A stretch of DNA of 64,000 bases from Bacteroidota bacterium (GTDB lineage: Bacteria; Bacteroidota; Bacteroidia; Sphingobacteriales; Sphingobacteriaceae): NCBI GenBank assembly GCA_018266915.1, contig JAFDZM010000024.1:90158-154157 (forward strand). Reading direction: 5' to 3'. This document shows positions 36,119 to 43,950 of the stretch, in pieces (positions within the stretch are counted from its first letter, which is position 1; the number at the start of each line of letters is the position of its first letter). Position numbers and translations under genes: made by a program. The notes under the pieces were generated by a model, which did not search any database, had not been told where the DNA came from, and saw nothing but the letters and a program-made list of their open reading frames with translations.

Positions 36119-37342
36119 GTGCACAAGATTTGGTACAGAAATCGGTTTATGCGAGGACAGCTCCCATATAAGTTACCTACTATATGCAGGTGTAAATCGG
36201 GAGAGTGGTATATCCAGTATTTTTATGAATATCCCGATCAGCCTGGAAAATTTAAAGCGTTTAAAGTAAAAGACGGTATTAACCGTATTCATGACCTGCA
36301 ACAAAAAGAGACTGCTGCTAAACAGTTGCGCGATGACATCATCTATTGGCTCGAAGTTTTAAACTATAATCCTTTTGAACAAAAAAAGGATATTATAAGC
36401 CAAATAAGCAACGAATTAGAAAGACAATCTACGCCTGTTAATTGGTCGTTGACCAATGCCATCTCTGAATTCCGGAAATTCATTAAAAAGCAAAACTATG
36501 CCGTCCGGACTGCGCAGACATACGACAATTATTTGTACAATCTTGAACGATATCTCAATGAGTTTTCGGAGAAAAATGTAGAAGCTTGTCAGTTCACGGA
36601 GTTTGATCTTATGATATTCCTGGATATTGAGTCCGACGAATTGATGTGGTCTGCCCGCACGTACAATAATTACCTTGAATTTTACCGGACATTCTTTAAC
36701 CGGTGCGAAAAACTTGAAAAACAAACAAACAGGAAAATAAGTTATGATTTCGACCTGCAGGGAATAGATCTCAAAATAACTACGCCCCAAAAAAATAAAG
36801 CGTATTCGCCTGTGATTGTTAATTCGATAAAGGCTGAGCTTTCCAGACAGGGGAATGAAAACTTAAGGGACTATATCGAATGGATATACCTGAGCCTGAT
36901 GCGCCCTGCCGAAATAAGGGCTCTGAAAGTTAAGAACATTGATGAAGTTAACCGACAGATCAGGATAGTAGGGAAAACAGGCGACCGGCTAATACCAATT
37001 TCTGAGCAATTGCTAAGGCTCATTAAAAAACGGGATCTGATGAATTATCCATTTAATAATTACGTTTTTGGTATGGCAGGTGATGTTTCAGCCATCAGCA
37101 TGAACAAAGACTATTTTCCCAGAAAATATATTGAAATAAAAAACTCCCTTGGCCTGGAAAAGAATTACACCTTATATGCCTGGAAACATACTGCAGTTAT
37201 TAATATGATTTATGCAGGATTTACTGATGAGGAGATCATGGTACTATCGGGCCACAAAACAAAGGATGCTTTTAATGCTTATAAGAGGGACCTTGTTATT
37301 GAAAAGGGCCACGCAATGAAAGGTGAACTTATTGATTTCTAA
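36119..37342 (+). CDS. Tyrosine recombinase / phage integrase
   Basis: 407 residues from a GTG at 36119; the ATG at 36149 (MRGQLPYKLP) is an equally good start. There is an N-terminal arm-binding-like part, a SAM-like core-binding domain at about 105-200 (AISEFRKFIKKQNYAVRTAQTY) and a catalytic domain after about 220. Catalytic features are Arg in SLMRPAEIRAL, YAWKHTAVIN in box II (Lys where many have Arg), LSGHKTKDA with the second His, and Tyr in FNAYKRDL. The box II form occurs in Bacteroidota integrases. It is the probable integrase of the island. Confidence 0.92.
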   Translation: MHKIWYRNRFMRGQLPYKLPTICRCKSGEWYIQYFYEYPDQPGKFKAFKVKDGINRIHDLQQKETAAKQLRDDIIYWLEVLNYNPFEQKKDIISQISNELERQSTPVNWSLTNAISEFRKFIKKQNYAVRTAQTYDNYLYNLERYLNEFSEKNVEACQFTEFDLMIFLDIESDELMWSARTYNNYLEFYRTFFNRCEKLEKQTNRKISYDFDLQGIDLKITTPQKNKAYSPVIVNSIKAELSRQGNENLRDYIEWIYLSLMRPAEIRALKVKNIDEVNRQIRIVGKTGDRLIPISEQLLRLIKKRDLMNYPFNNYVFGMAGDVSAISMNKDYFPRKYIEIKNSLGLEKNYTLYAWKHTAVINMIYAGFTDEEIMVLSGHKTKDAFNAYKRDLVIEKGHAMKGELIDF

Positions 37343-37817
37343 ATGGTTGTTTTATCAGATCACTATCTGAAAATGAATAATAATTTTTCCTTGTTATAAT
37401 TAGGTGGTCAACTAATTTAATATCTAACAGATCTGCAGCATAATTTAGTTTCTGCGTGATTTCAATATCGCCAGACGACGGTTTTAATATACCAGAGGGA
37501 TGATTGTGTGCAAGAATTACCTTTGACGCCATGCAATTTAAAGCGCAGGCCATGGCAAATTTTATATCGAATAATGTTTTTGATCCTGTCCCGGTATTGA
37601 TACAGCGCCAGCTAATTACTTGGTTAGTAGCATTTAAAAAAAGCATATAAGTCTGCTCCTGGATGTTTATCAGGCTTTTATCCCATATTTTAATTAAAAA
37701 GTTAAAGCTCTCTCCCGGCGTTTGGAGTGATTGTGATAGAATATGTTCTTTATATGTTACCCGTAGCTGGGACTGTTTCAAGGTTCTGCGAAAAAAAAAT
37801 GTCACAATCGACAACAC
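37329..37817 (-). CDS. RadC-like JAB-domain protein
   Basis: 162 residues. It has the zinc-site motif LAHNHPSGILKPSSGD (H-x-H, then S and D), with Glu in the preceding helix region, as in RadC/DUF2466 proteins. The N-terminal HhH part of chromosomal RadC is short or missing. Such short forms are common beside integrases in Bacteroidota mobile elements; a role in DNA repair is not established. It is convergent with the integrase and overlaps its last 14 nt. Confidence 0.85.
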   Translation of the reverse strand: MLSIVTFFFRRTLKQSQLRVTYKEHILSQSLQTPGESFNFLIKIWDKSLINIQEQTYMLFLNATNQVISWRCINTGTGSKTLFDIKFAMACALNCMASKVILAHNHPSGILKPSSGDIEITQKLNYAADLLDIKLVDHLIITRKNYYSFSDSDLIKQPFRNQ

Positions 37818-38320
37818 TTACTCTATCAAGTCATTCGTGAACCTGCAAACAGCCCGGTATAGGATCGCCCTATACTGTAGTGAATTTGGTGATTTTTTAA
37901 AAAATTGGGCAAAATAAATCTCGTAATAAAGCCCCGCAAAAAAAGTAGTGGGTATATTTTGGATTAGATATTATTGTTTTTCTTTAGGCACTTTGAATTA
38001 AATAAGGTTAAAGTAAAGGTTAATCGTATGGTTGTTTATACGGAAATAGTGCCTTAATAGTTGTAAAACGGGTTATTCTGGGGGAGTAGATGGATTTTTG
38101 CCGGAAATTTTGAAATAGAAAACCCTTCGTTAATTAATCCTATTTTATATTTAAATAATTGATAGTTAATTACTTATTGTTGATAAGCACAAATGGGGTA
38201 TTTGCCGAAAGAATGCTGCATGCAAAAAAAGCTATGGAAATGTATTATAATGTCAATATAAATGTTAACTATAAATTAATATTTATATTTATCAATCAGC
38301 AAAAATCAAGAAATGTCAAT
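37818..38320. other. A/T-rich spacer, no gene seen
   Basis: About 500 nt between the start of the RadC-like gene and the end of the lysis-type cassette. It is strongly A/T-rich. A 71-codon plus-strand frame (38159-38374) runs into the opposite gene and has no protein-like features. A promoter for the RadC-like gene must lie at its left end. Confidence 0.5.
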
Positions 38321-38914
38321 TTAAAGCCTGGCCCAACCTTTTGTGACAAAAAGATAAAATTTAATAACTATTGATGTGAATAAAATTGCTATGCAGCCAA
38401 TAGCAATGAGCATCCAGGTAGATCTGTTTTTCTTTACCTGGGTTAGCTGGGTTTTTTCAATAAGCAAGCTATCATTGGCAATTTTATTCTTTTGCTCAAG
38501 CATAGCTAACTGGGCTGTATTTGAAATAAAGTGGTTGATCGTATCGGGTTTACATGGCTTATACGCCGACTTTAATTTGCTGATCTCTGTTTTCAAAAAG
38601 GCTATCTGCCCTATCAACCTGGATGAATCCTGTCTGATAATTGGATACTGAATTGAACTAATGCTATCAATGATCATTTGCAAACTATCTATTTGCCCGC
38701 TATAATTAAAATTATTGGCGGGCAGTACCTTTTTGCTTATGCTATCCTTAACAGGGAACCATTTATTACAATCTGCTGCTAATTCATTTGGATAGGTATA
38801 ATTATATAGATGCAGCCTCCTGATATCTCGTTTGGCATACCATAATGAGCTGCACCCCGTAACTATACTAATGGAAAAAAATGTAGCGCCCCATAAAAGC
38901 AGTGTCTTTTTCAT
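38321..38914 (-). CDS. Lipoprotein-like protein with coiled coil and C-terminal membrane helix (possible spanin)
   Basis: About 197 residues from the ATG at 38914 (MKKTLLLWG); an earlier ATG at 38986 adds a basic stretch. The N-terminus is a signal with lipobox-like SIVTGCSS. The middle is polar with helical stretches (SGQIDSLQMIIDSISS and ALFLKTEISKLKS-like). A membrane helix lies near residues 165-188 (STWMLIAIGCIAILFTSIVI). A lipid anchor at one end and a helix at the other, bridging the envelope, is the design of a single-chain spanin (u-spanin). It ends the cassette after the lysozyme. No spanin family match can be claimed. Confidence 0.6.
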   Translation of the reverse strand: MKKTLLLWGATFFSISIVTGCSSLWYAKRDIRRLHLYNYTYPNELAADCNKWFPVKDSISKKVLPANNFNYSGQIDSLQMIIDSISSIQYPIIRQDSSRLIGQIAFLKTEISKLKSAYKPCKPDTINHFISNTAQLAMLEQKNKIANDSLLIEKTQLTQVKKNRSTWMLIAIGCIAILFTSIVIKFYLFVTKGWARL

Positions 38915-39114
38915 TCTTGCCTTTCTCTTCTGATATTGATAATTCGTGCCCATATAGTAAGGATTGCTGCTATAATGCCGAGCCATACACTGGCGCCGGC
39001 AACATACTTTAAATACTCGTCATTTGTTAAGGCCTGTTGGATATAATAACCCGCACCACCACCAATCCCGCCGATAATCCCTATGTGCGGTTTGTTCTCT
39101 AAAAGTGTAATCAT
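38911..39114 (-). CDS. Small membrane protein of lysis-type cassette
   Basis: 67 residues from the ATG at 39114; the ATG at 39153 would overlap the lysozyme gene. Two hydrophobic segments are present: a glycine-rich one (HIGIIGGIGGGAGYYI) and a stronger helix (WLGIIAAILTIWARIINI), ending in a basic tail RRERQE. It lies 7 nt after the lysozyme and overlaps the next gene by 4 nt. Holin, pinholin or anti-holin are possible roles. The identity is not certain. Confidence 0.65.
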   Translation of the reverse strand: MITLLENKPHIGIIGGIGGGAGYYIQQALTNDEYLKYVAGASVWLGIIAAILTIWARIINIRRERQE

Positions 39115-39121
39115 ATATATA

Positions 39122-39586
39122 TTAAGCTGATAAAAACAATTTGCTTTCCTCAATGCGTCGTGTATTAAGCGTACTGCTTACTACTTTCTCACCGCTCTGA
39201 GGGTCTGTTATTTTGTTCCACAATAAGAATTGTACAGATGCACCTTGATAATCGCCGGAATTTAGTTTTTTTAATAATGTTGAGTTCTTCAGTGCTCCGG
39301 TCCCCTCGTTATAAGTGAACGACACAAGCGCATCAAATTGATTTTGCGTCAATTGAACCTGTACACCACTATTTACCGCATCTACATATTCTCCAAGAGT
39401 ATTAGCCAGCAAGGCGCTGGCCTGTGTTTCATCACTGAGTTTATCACCCGGCTTTACGGTTTTTCCGTCATGATAGCGGGTCGAGCCGTAGCCAATTGTC
39501 CAAACTCCCGCAACATCTCTGTATGCGTTTAATCTTAAACCCTCAAAACTTTTAATCAGGGCTATCCCATTTTCACTTAGTCTCAT
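39122..39586 (-). CDS. T4-type phage lysozyme (GH24 endolysin)
   Basis: 154 residues, the normal size. The catalytic set is Glu15 (SFEGLRLNAY), Asp24 and Thr30 (DVAGVWTIGYG), with the spacing of T4 lysozyme Glu11-Asp20-Thr26. The fold core FDALVSFTYNEGTGAL is present. It cuts the glycan strands of peptidoglycan. There is no signal peptide or SAR helix, so it needs a holin to reach the wall. The two-helix protein encoded just before it can supply that. Confidence 0.94.
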   Translation of the reverse strand: MRLSENGIALIKSFEGLRLNAYRDVAGVWTIGYGSTRYHDGKTVKPGDKLSDETQASALLANTLGEYVDAVNSGVQVQLTQNQFDALVSFTYNEGTGALKNSTLLKKLNSGDYQGASVQFLLWNKITDPQSGEKVVSSTLNTRRIEESKLFLSA

Positions 39587-39607
39587 CTTTTTGTCTATTT
39601 AATGTTG

Positions 39608-40048
39608 TTATTGAGCAGCTTCCTGACCGTTCTGATGGCTTATTTCAACTGAAGCCTGGCTGCTTTGATCTGTAATCGGAGAAGTTGTCTGAGGATCTGT
39701 AAGTTGCCTCAGTTTTTCAACTGTCGAATCCACATCAGGTAAAGTTTTTGTTGTAACTGCCGTTTTTATTTCGTATATTTGATTTAATATATCCGGCAGA
39801 GCAGTTAGAAAGCTGGACGGGTCTTTCATTCCATTTTCTGCATAATCAATATCCTTTACAGCAAATTGCGCCAGTAAAGCTATGCCCGCCAAAATACCGG
39901 CAACAAGGCATAACACATCCTGCGATATAAGCCCGAATTTGAAAAGGTAGCTTACTACAGTCGACAGGATCAGGCTGATTACCTGCACCTTTTTTTCTAA
40001 AGCTGGCGTTTCAGCAGCGAAGCGCCCGAAGAATGATAAAGTATTCAT
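39608..40048 (-). CDS. Holin-like membrane protein
   Basis: 146 residues. Two adjacent membrane helices at about 22-40 (VISLILSTVVSYLFKFGL) and 44-64 (VLCLVAGILAGIALLAQF) are followed by an 80-residue hydrophilic, Gln/Ser-rich tail. It is the first gene of the minus-strand cassette, 21 nt before the lysozyme. Size, topology and place fit a class II-like holin with an extended cytoplasmic tail. The assignment is by context. Confidence 0.65.
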   Translation of the reverse strand: MNTLSFFGRFAAETPALEKKVQVISLILSTVVSYLFKFGLISQDVLCLVAGILAGIALLAQFAVKDIDYAENGMKDPSSFLTALPDILNQIYEIKTAVTTKTLPDVDSTVEKLRQLTDPQTTSPITDQSSQASVEISHQNGQEAAQ

Positions 40049-40581
40049 GTTATTTAAAATTTAATTTCTCAGTTTCAAAAATAATTTGCTACCTTTATTC
40101 CAATTGGCATACTACGCATAAATTATTATTTTGTTACATGCAGATGCTATTTTGATAAAAAAAATTAAAGATTTATATCGACTTGTAAAGACTATTCTGC
40201 TGTTTGAGTACGGATTTGCCGTGATTAGCTAAAAAGTGATAAGCTTTAACAGGATGTAAATTTATATATAAATTTAATAAAAGTCAATATATTTAGATTA
40301 TTTTTAATTTATTTTAGAGATTTTATTGAATATTCTTTTGATTTTAATTTATAATTTGTAAATTTGTAATGTTGGCATTCGGCTAACTACGCACCAAGCA
40401 GCCTTGTACTCCTTTTTTACACAAAAAAAGTCTTTAATAAGGTTTTAGTACACATCATTTATACGCTCATATATGTATTATATATAATAATACACCGGGC
40501 ATAATGTGCGCATCAGATTCATGGGCGGCAAATCAAAACATAGCTTATTTAACTAAATAAACCATACCATTTTTTTATAAA
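40049..40581. promoter_or_regulatory. Divergent promoter region of the lysis cassette and giant-protein genes
   Basis: 533 nt, strongly A/T-rich, no gene on either strand. It must hold the promoters for both directions. The TTTG/TAnnTTTG pair at 40337-40366 is the best plus-strand candidate. An A/T palindromic stretch near 40470-40492 (ATATATGTATTATATATAAT) may be a melting or regulator site. Confidence 0.5.
40337..40366 (+). promoter_or_regulatory. Bacteroidota-type promoter candidate (TTTG-N18-TAAATTTG)
   Basis: TTTG at 40337-40340, an 18-nt spacer and TAAATTTG at 40359-40366 match the -33/-7 pattern of the primary sigma factor in Bacteroidota. Transcription would start near 40373, leaving a leader of about 210 nt before the ATG at 40582. 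Confidence 0.45.
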
Positions 40582-41685
40582 ATGTCAAACACAATATGCC
40601 TTACAGGCCCGGCTTTTTCGGTAACAGGTAACCTGTCTTTTATCAGTCAGCGCGTGTCGTTCCAACTTTCGTTCGATGGTCCTGCTGAGCAGGGGATGGT
40701 CAACGCATACGACTGGTATCTCGACGGCGATTTGATCATTGATCAGAATCAGCCTGCTTTTAATGGTACCCTGTCATGCGGAACCCATACCATTGGCGCC
40801 AGGGTGCTGACCGATTTGGGATGGACTGGTGTAAAAACCATTTCGTTTCAAACCTGCAGACCAACGGTATCTACGGTGATATCAGGCCCTGGCAGCATCG
40901 ATCAGTATGCTACCGGAACTTACAATGTAATCGCAACCTTCTCCGATAATACCTCAATAGATGTTACGGACGAATACACTTTTTCAAGCCCCGATGGTAC
41001 TTTTTCAGGCGATGTTTTTACTCCCGGAGCCAACAACACGGGCGAGCCTTTCCGGATTGCAACAATTACCGCCTCAAGTGACGGCTTCCCGGATGTAAGC
41101 ACCGAGATTACCATTAGCGACGACACCTATAACTTAGGGGATCCGGCCATTTTAGTTGTGGACTTGTTTAACAACACCAGTCTGAATGTAATGGCCTATA
41201 TTGATAACGCAGAGGTTACCGATAACCACGTGGCAGCATATACCGGTCATAATATTGTACCGTTTGATAATCAACCTGCCGACGCTCTTATCCTGGCATC
41301 TGATCTTATCCGTCAGGGAACGCTTAACTGGAGGTTTGAATTCAACATGGCCCAATTGCTGACCGATTACCCAACCTCAACGTCCTTCGTATTCTACATC
41401 AAAGGGCGTGCAAGTGCAGCAGGGCCCGTTTCAGGAACATTTGCCCTCAAAGCACATGATAGCCAGATGTCGCTCTTGAACAGTCCGGGAAGCTATATAC
41501 CAACTGTAATAGTAACTAACCTGGGTTACCCGGTAAACTTCAGCAGCACGGTGGTAGCCGGAGCAAACGGCAGCTATGCAGAAGGCGACCTGACCCAGAT
41601 ATTAAAGTTCACTTACGATGTAGCCAGCAAGTCGATATCCTACGAAACAGCCACAAGCGGCGGAGGATCACCACCTGCACCGTGA
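40582..41685 (+). CDS. Ig-like domain protein of unknown function, first giant-cluster gene
   Basis: 367 residues, no signal peptide. The first 90 residues look like a beta-sandwich (AYDWYLDGDLIIDQ, CGTHTIGARVLTDLGWTG; PKD-like). Residues of about 95-180 (SGPGSIDQYATGTYNVIATF and TATFSDNTSIDVTDEY-like text) resemble Big_2 Ig-like domains. The last 190 are beta-rich, and the protein ends GGGSPPAP. I do not recognise the whole. It opens the plus-strand cluster, 107 nt before the 718-residue gene. An accessory or structural fibre role is inferred. Confidence 0.82.
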   Translation: MSNTICLTGPAFSVTGNLSFISQRVSFQLSFDGPAEQGMVNAYDWYLDGDLIIDQNQPAFNGTLSCGTHTIGARVLTDLGWTGVKTISFQTCRPTVSTVISGPGSIDQYATGTYNVIATFSDNTSIDVTDEYTFSSPDGTFSGDVFTPGANNTGEPFRIATITASSDGFPDVSTEITISDDTYNLGDPAILVVDLFNNTSLNVMAYIDNAEVTDNHVAAYTGHNIVPFDNQPADALILASDLIRQGTLNWRFEFNMAQLLTDYPTSTSFVFYIKGRASAAGPVSGTFALKAHDSQMSLLNSPGSYIPTVIVTNLGYPVNFSSTVVAGANGSYAEGDLTQILKFTYDVASKSISYETATSGGGSPPAP

Positions 41686-41792
41686 CGGAATGAGATAGAA
41701 AACTTGGGTCAATTAGCCTGGAAACGGGCGATTGATCCACTAATACAGATCAATACACCAAACTATAAGTTTTAAATAACAGGTAAATAAAT

Positions 41793-43949
41793 ATGCCAAA
41801 TAGTTCAACATTTTCGCCAAACTCCTTTTTCTTTACCGATCCTGCGGCCATTTCGCAGGTGGAGGATCAGGCTTTTGGCCCGGTATCGGCAGACGAGTAC
41901 CGGCTAACCAGTAAATTTACCATAGCTGCTAATGCAAATGCATACGCCATTTGCACCGGTGTGGTGCTGGTGCAGCCCACCGCAGACAGTGATAAAGTAA
42001 ACCTTATTCTGCGGCCCTTTAAACAGCCCATTACTGGTCTTAATATCAAATACTTTATTTATCGCGGATTAAGCATTGGCGATTTTTTTGACAGCACCAA
42101 TACCAATGTCATTGCTGCAGATTCAAACACATCAGACTTCATCAATAAAATAAATGCAAGCTTTGCCGCATACTACACCAGCACACAGCAAACCGCGCCT
42201 GACTTCCTGGCAAAGTACATTGGTTTTGACGAAGCTAACCAGCCCGATAGTATGCTGATCTCCGATCTGTTCTTCAAGATCGCGAACTATACCAGCGGCA
42301 CGGAAGATACACATGCATTTGAGCTGCCTTTAATTACTGCCGGAGCATCGCTTGGCCAGTTTGTTGCCGGCGAATGCGGGATAGACGTTGTGCTTGATTA
42401 TGGCGATTATCAATTGCCGACACCAAACGACCAGTTTGTTTTCGACCTGTCATACGCACGTTCGGCGGAGGCGTCTATTGATCTGACCAGCGAAACAGAC
42501 GACTTTAAAAAGAAACTATTAAAAGAGCAGATATTCCAGTTCCTGGATGTTGCGGCCTATTATGGTTTTCACTATGGTAACGGCGTGGTTCAAACCAGCG
42601 ATGGTTCTGGTTCAACCACCAATAATAAAGCCGACGCCATTTATACCCTGATCCAGAACTTTTTTACAAAAAACTGTCTATACCTGTATATCCAAAGCGA
42701 CAGGACACGGTCGTACAACTTTTATGGTAATTACCAGATCAGTGATACGGATACCAATAACTTAAAAATTGGTGACACCGAGGATGCTTTGAACGAAGTC
42801 GTTTACAGTAGCAACGGATGGCCGCTGATGATAATCAATGCGCCTGATGGTATTACCGACGCTACCAGCAGCTTGTTTTTGCAGTTTGTTACTGATAACA
42901 ATGATAACACTATTTTATATGGGCAGGTTGCACAAATAGAAAATGCCACCGGCAACAACTTTTTCAGCCCGGATGACTTACGGCAGGCACCAAATACAGA
43001 TGGCACTACAAGCAACTTTACCGAAATAGTACAGATAGCTAACCCGGTAACCGGAACAGACGGATCCAAAACTTATGTGGCTACTTTTAATATACTTATT
43101 TATCAGGGGCAAACCTATGACTATGTAACTGGCGAAACTACTACTGACAGCAACGGTAACACAATAAACGTAACCGCGCAGCCTGCCTTCTTTGATGACG
43201 TGTTTGGCGAGCTGAATGCAACACCAATATTTAAAACAACTGATAGTAGCAGCTACTCAGTAGTAAGTTCTCAGCGGCTGAAGTTGATCAATCATTTTTA
43301 TAATAATGTTCAATATGGTGCGTCAGCAGTGCAGACGCTTATTGTAAATGATGTATTAGATACCGGCGATAGCAGCAACCCAAGTTTAAACCGTGTAATT
43401 TATGTTTCTGAGGCAGCTGATACATTAAATAATACAATATCAGTGACTGGAACAGTAAGTGCAGACACACAAACATTCCCTACGCAATCAGGCACTGCAT
43501 CCGGCAACGAAACTTACCAGTTGCCATCATCATGCTATTATAACATCACGGTATTTACCGATGATACCGACCAGATAAACGGCCTTAGCATAAATTCTAC
43601 AGATAATTCTATCTCATCCAAGATCCTTTTAGGCTTGACTAAGGATGAAAATGATCTGGTGAAAGCACTAAATGGTGATAACAGCTTAACCAATGTACGG
43701 CTATATCTGGTAGCACTTTTTGATAGTGGTAATGAACTGGTTTCTGTAGAGAATACCATTTATCAAAAGTTTAAAGCAGGTGTAGTAGGCGAAGACGCAA
43801 ATGGTCAATTGCAGCTAAAACTTCCGGATACGGATGTTAATGTCTACTCCCTCGATCAAAAATATTATTTCACAAAAGCATATTCAGACTATATGAAAAC
43901 TGACACGTCTGTTACAGCCTTAGTCTTAAACCTAGAAATTTCTTTATAA
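41793..43949 (+). CDS. Large unknown protein, partner of the EndoU toxin gene
   Basis: 718 residues, no signal peptide or membrane helix. The N-terminal half is distinctive: SADEYRLTSKFTIAANANAY, ICTGVVLVQPTADS and NLILRPFKQPITGLNIKYF. A mixed middle has EQIFQFLDVAAYYGFHYG. The last 250 residues are beta-rich and low in complexity (many Asn, Thr, Asp, Ser). I have no family name for it. The toxin gene begins 1 nt after its stop, so the two are translationally coupled. It could be a carrier, chaperone or adaptor for the toxin. Confidence 0.82.
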   Translation: MPNSSTFSPNSFFFTDPAAISQVEDQAFGPVSADEYRLTSKFTIAANANAYAICTGVVLVQPTADSDKVNLILRPFKQPITGLNIKYFIYRGLSIGDFFDSTNTNVIAADSNTSDFINKINASFAAYYTSTQQTAPDFLAKYIGFDEANQPDSMLISDLFFKIANYTSGTEDTHAFELPLITAGASLGQFVAGECGIDVVLDYGDYQLPTPNDQFVFDLSYARSAEASIDLTSETDDFKKKLLKEQIFQFLDVAAYYGFHYGNGVVQTSDGSGSTTNNKADAIYTLIQNFFTKNCLYLYIQSDRTRSYNFYGNYQISDTDTNNLKIGDTEDALNEVVYSSNGWPLMIINAPDGITDATSSLFLQFVTDNNDNTILYGQVAQIENATGNNFFSPDDLRQAPNTDGTTSNFTEIVQIANPVTGTDGSKTYVATFNILIYQGQTYDYVTGETTTDSNGNTINVTAQPAFFDDVFGELNATPIFKTTDSSSYSVVSSQRLKLINHFYNNVQYGASAVQTLIVNDVLDTGDSSNPSLNRVIYVSEAADTLNNTISVTGTVSADTQTFPTQSGTASGNETYQLPSSCYYNITVFTDDTDQINGLSINSTDNSISSKILLGLTKDENDLVKALNGDNSLTNVRLYLVALFDSGNELVSVENTIYQKFKAGVVGEDANGQLQLKLPDTDVNVYSLDQKYYFTKAYSDYMKTDTSVTALVLNLEISL

Positions 43950-43950
43950 C

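Noticed and set aside
38159..38374. 71-codon plus-strand frame in the A/T-rich spacer
   Set aside because: Overlaps the end of the opposite gene, low-complexity composition, no family signal.
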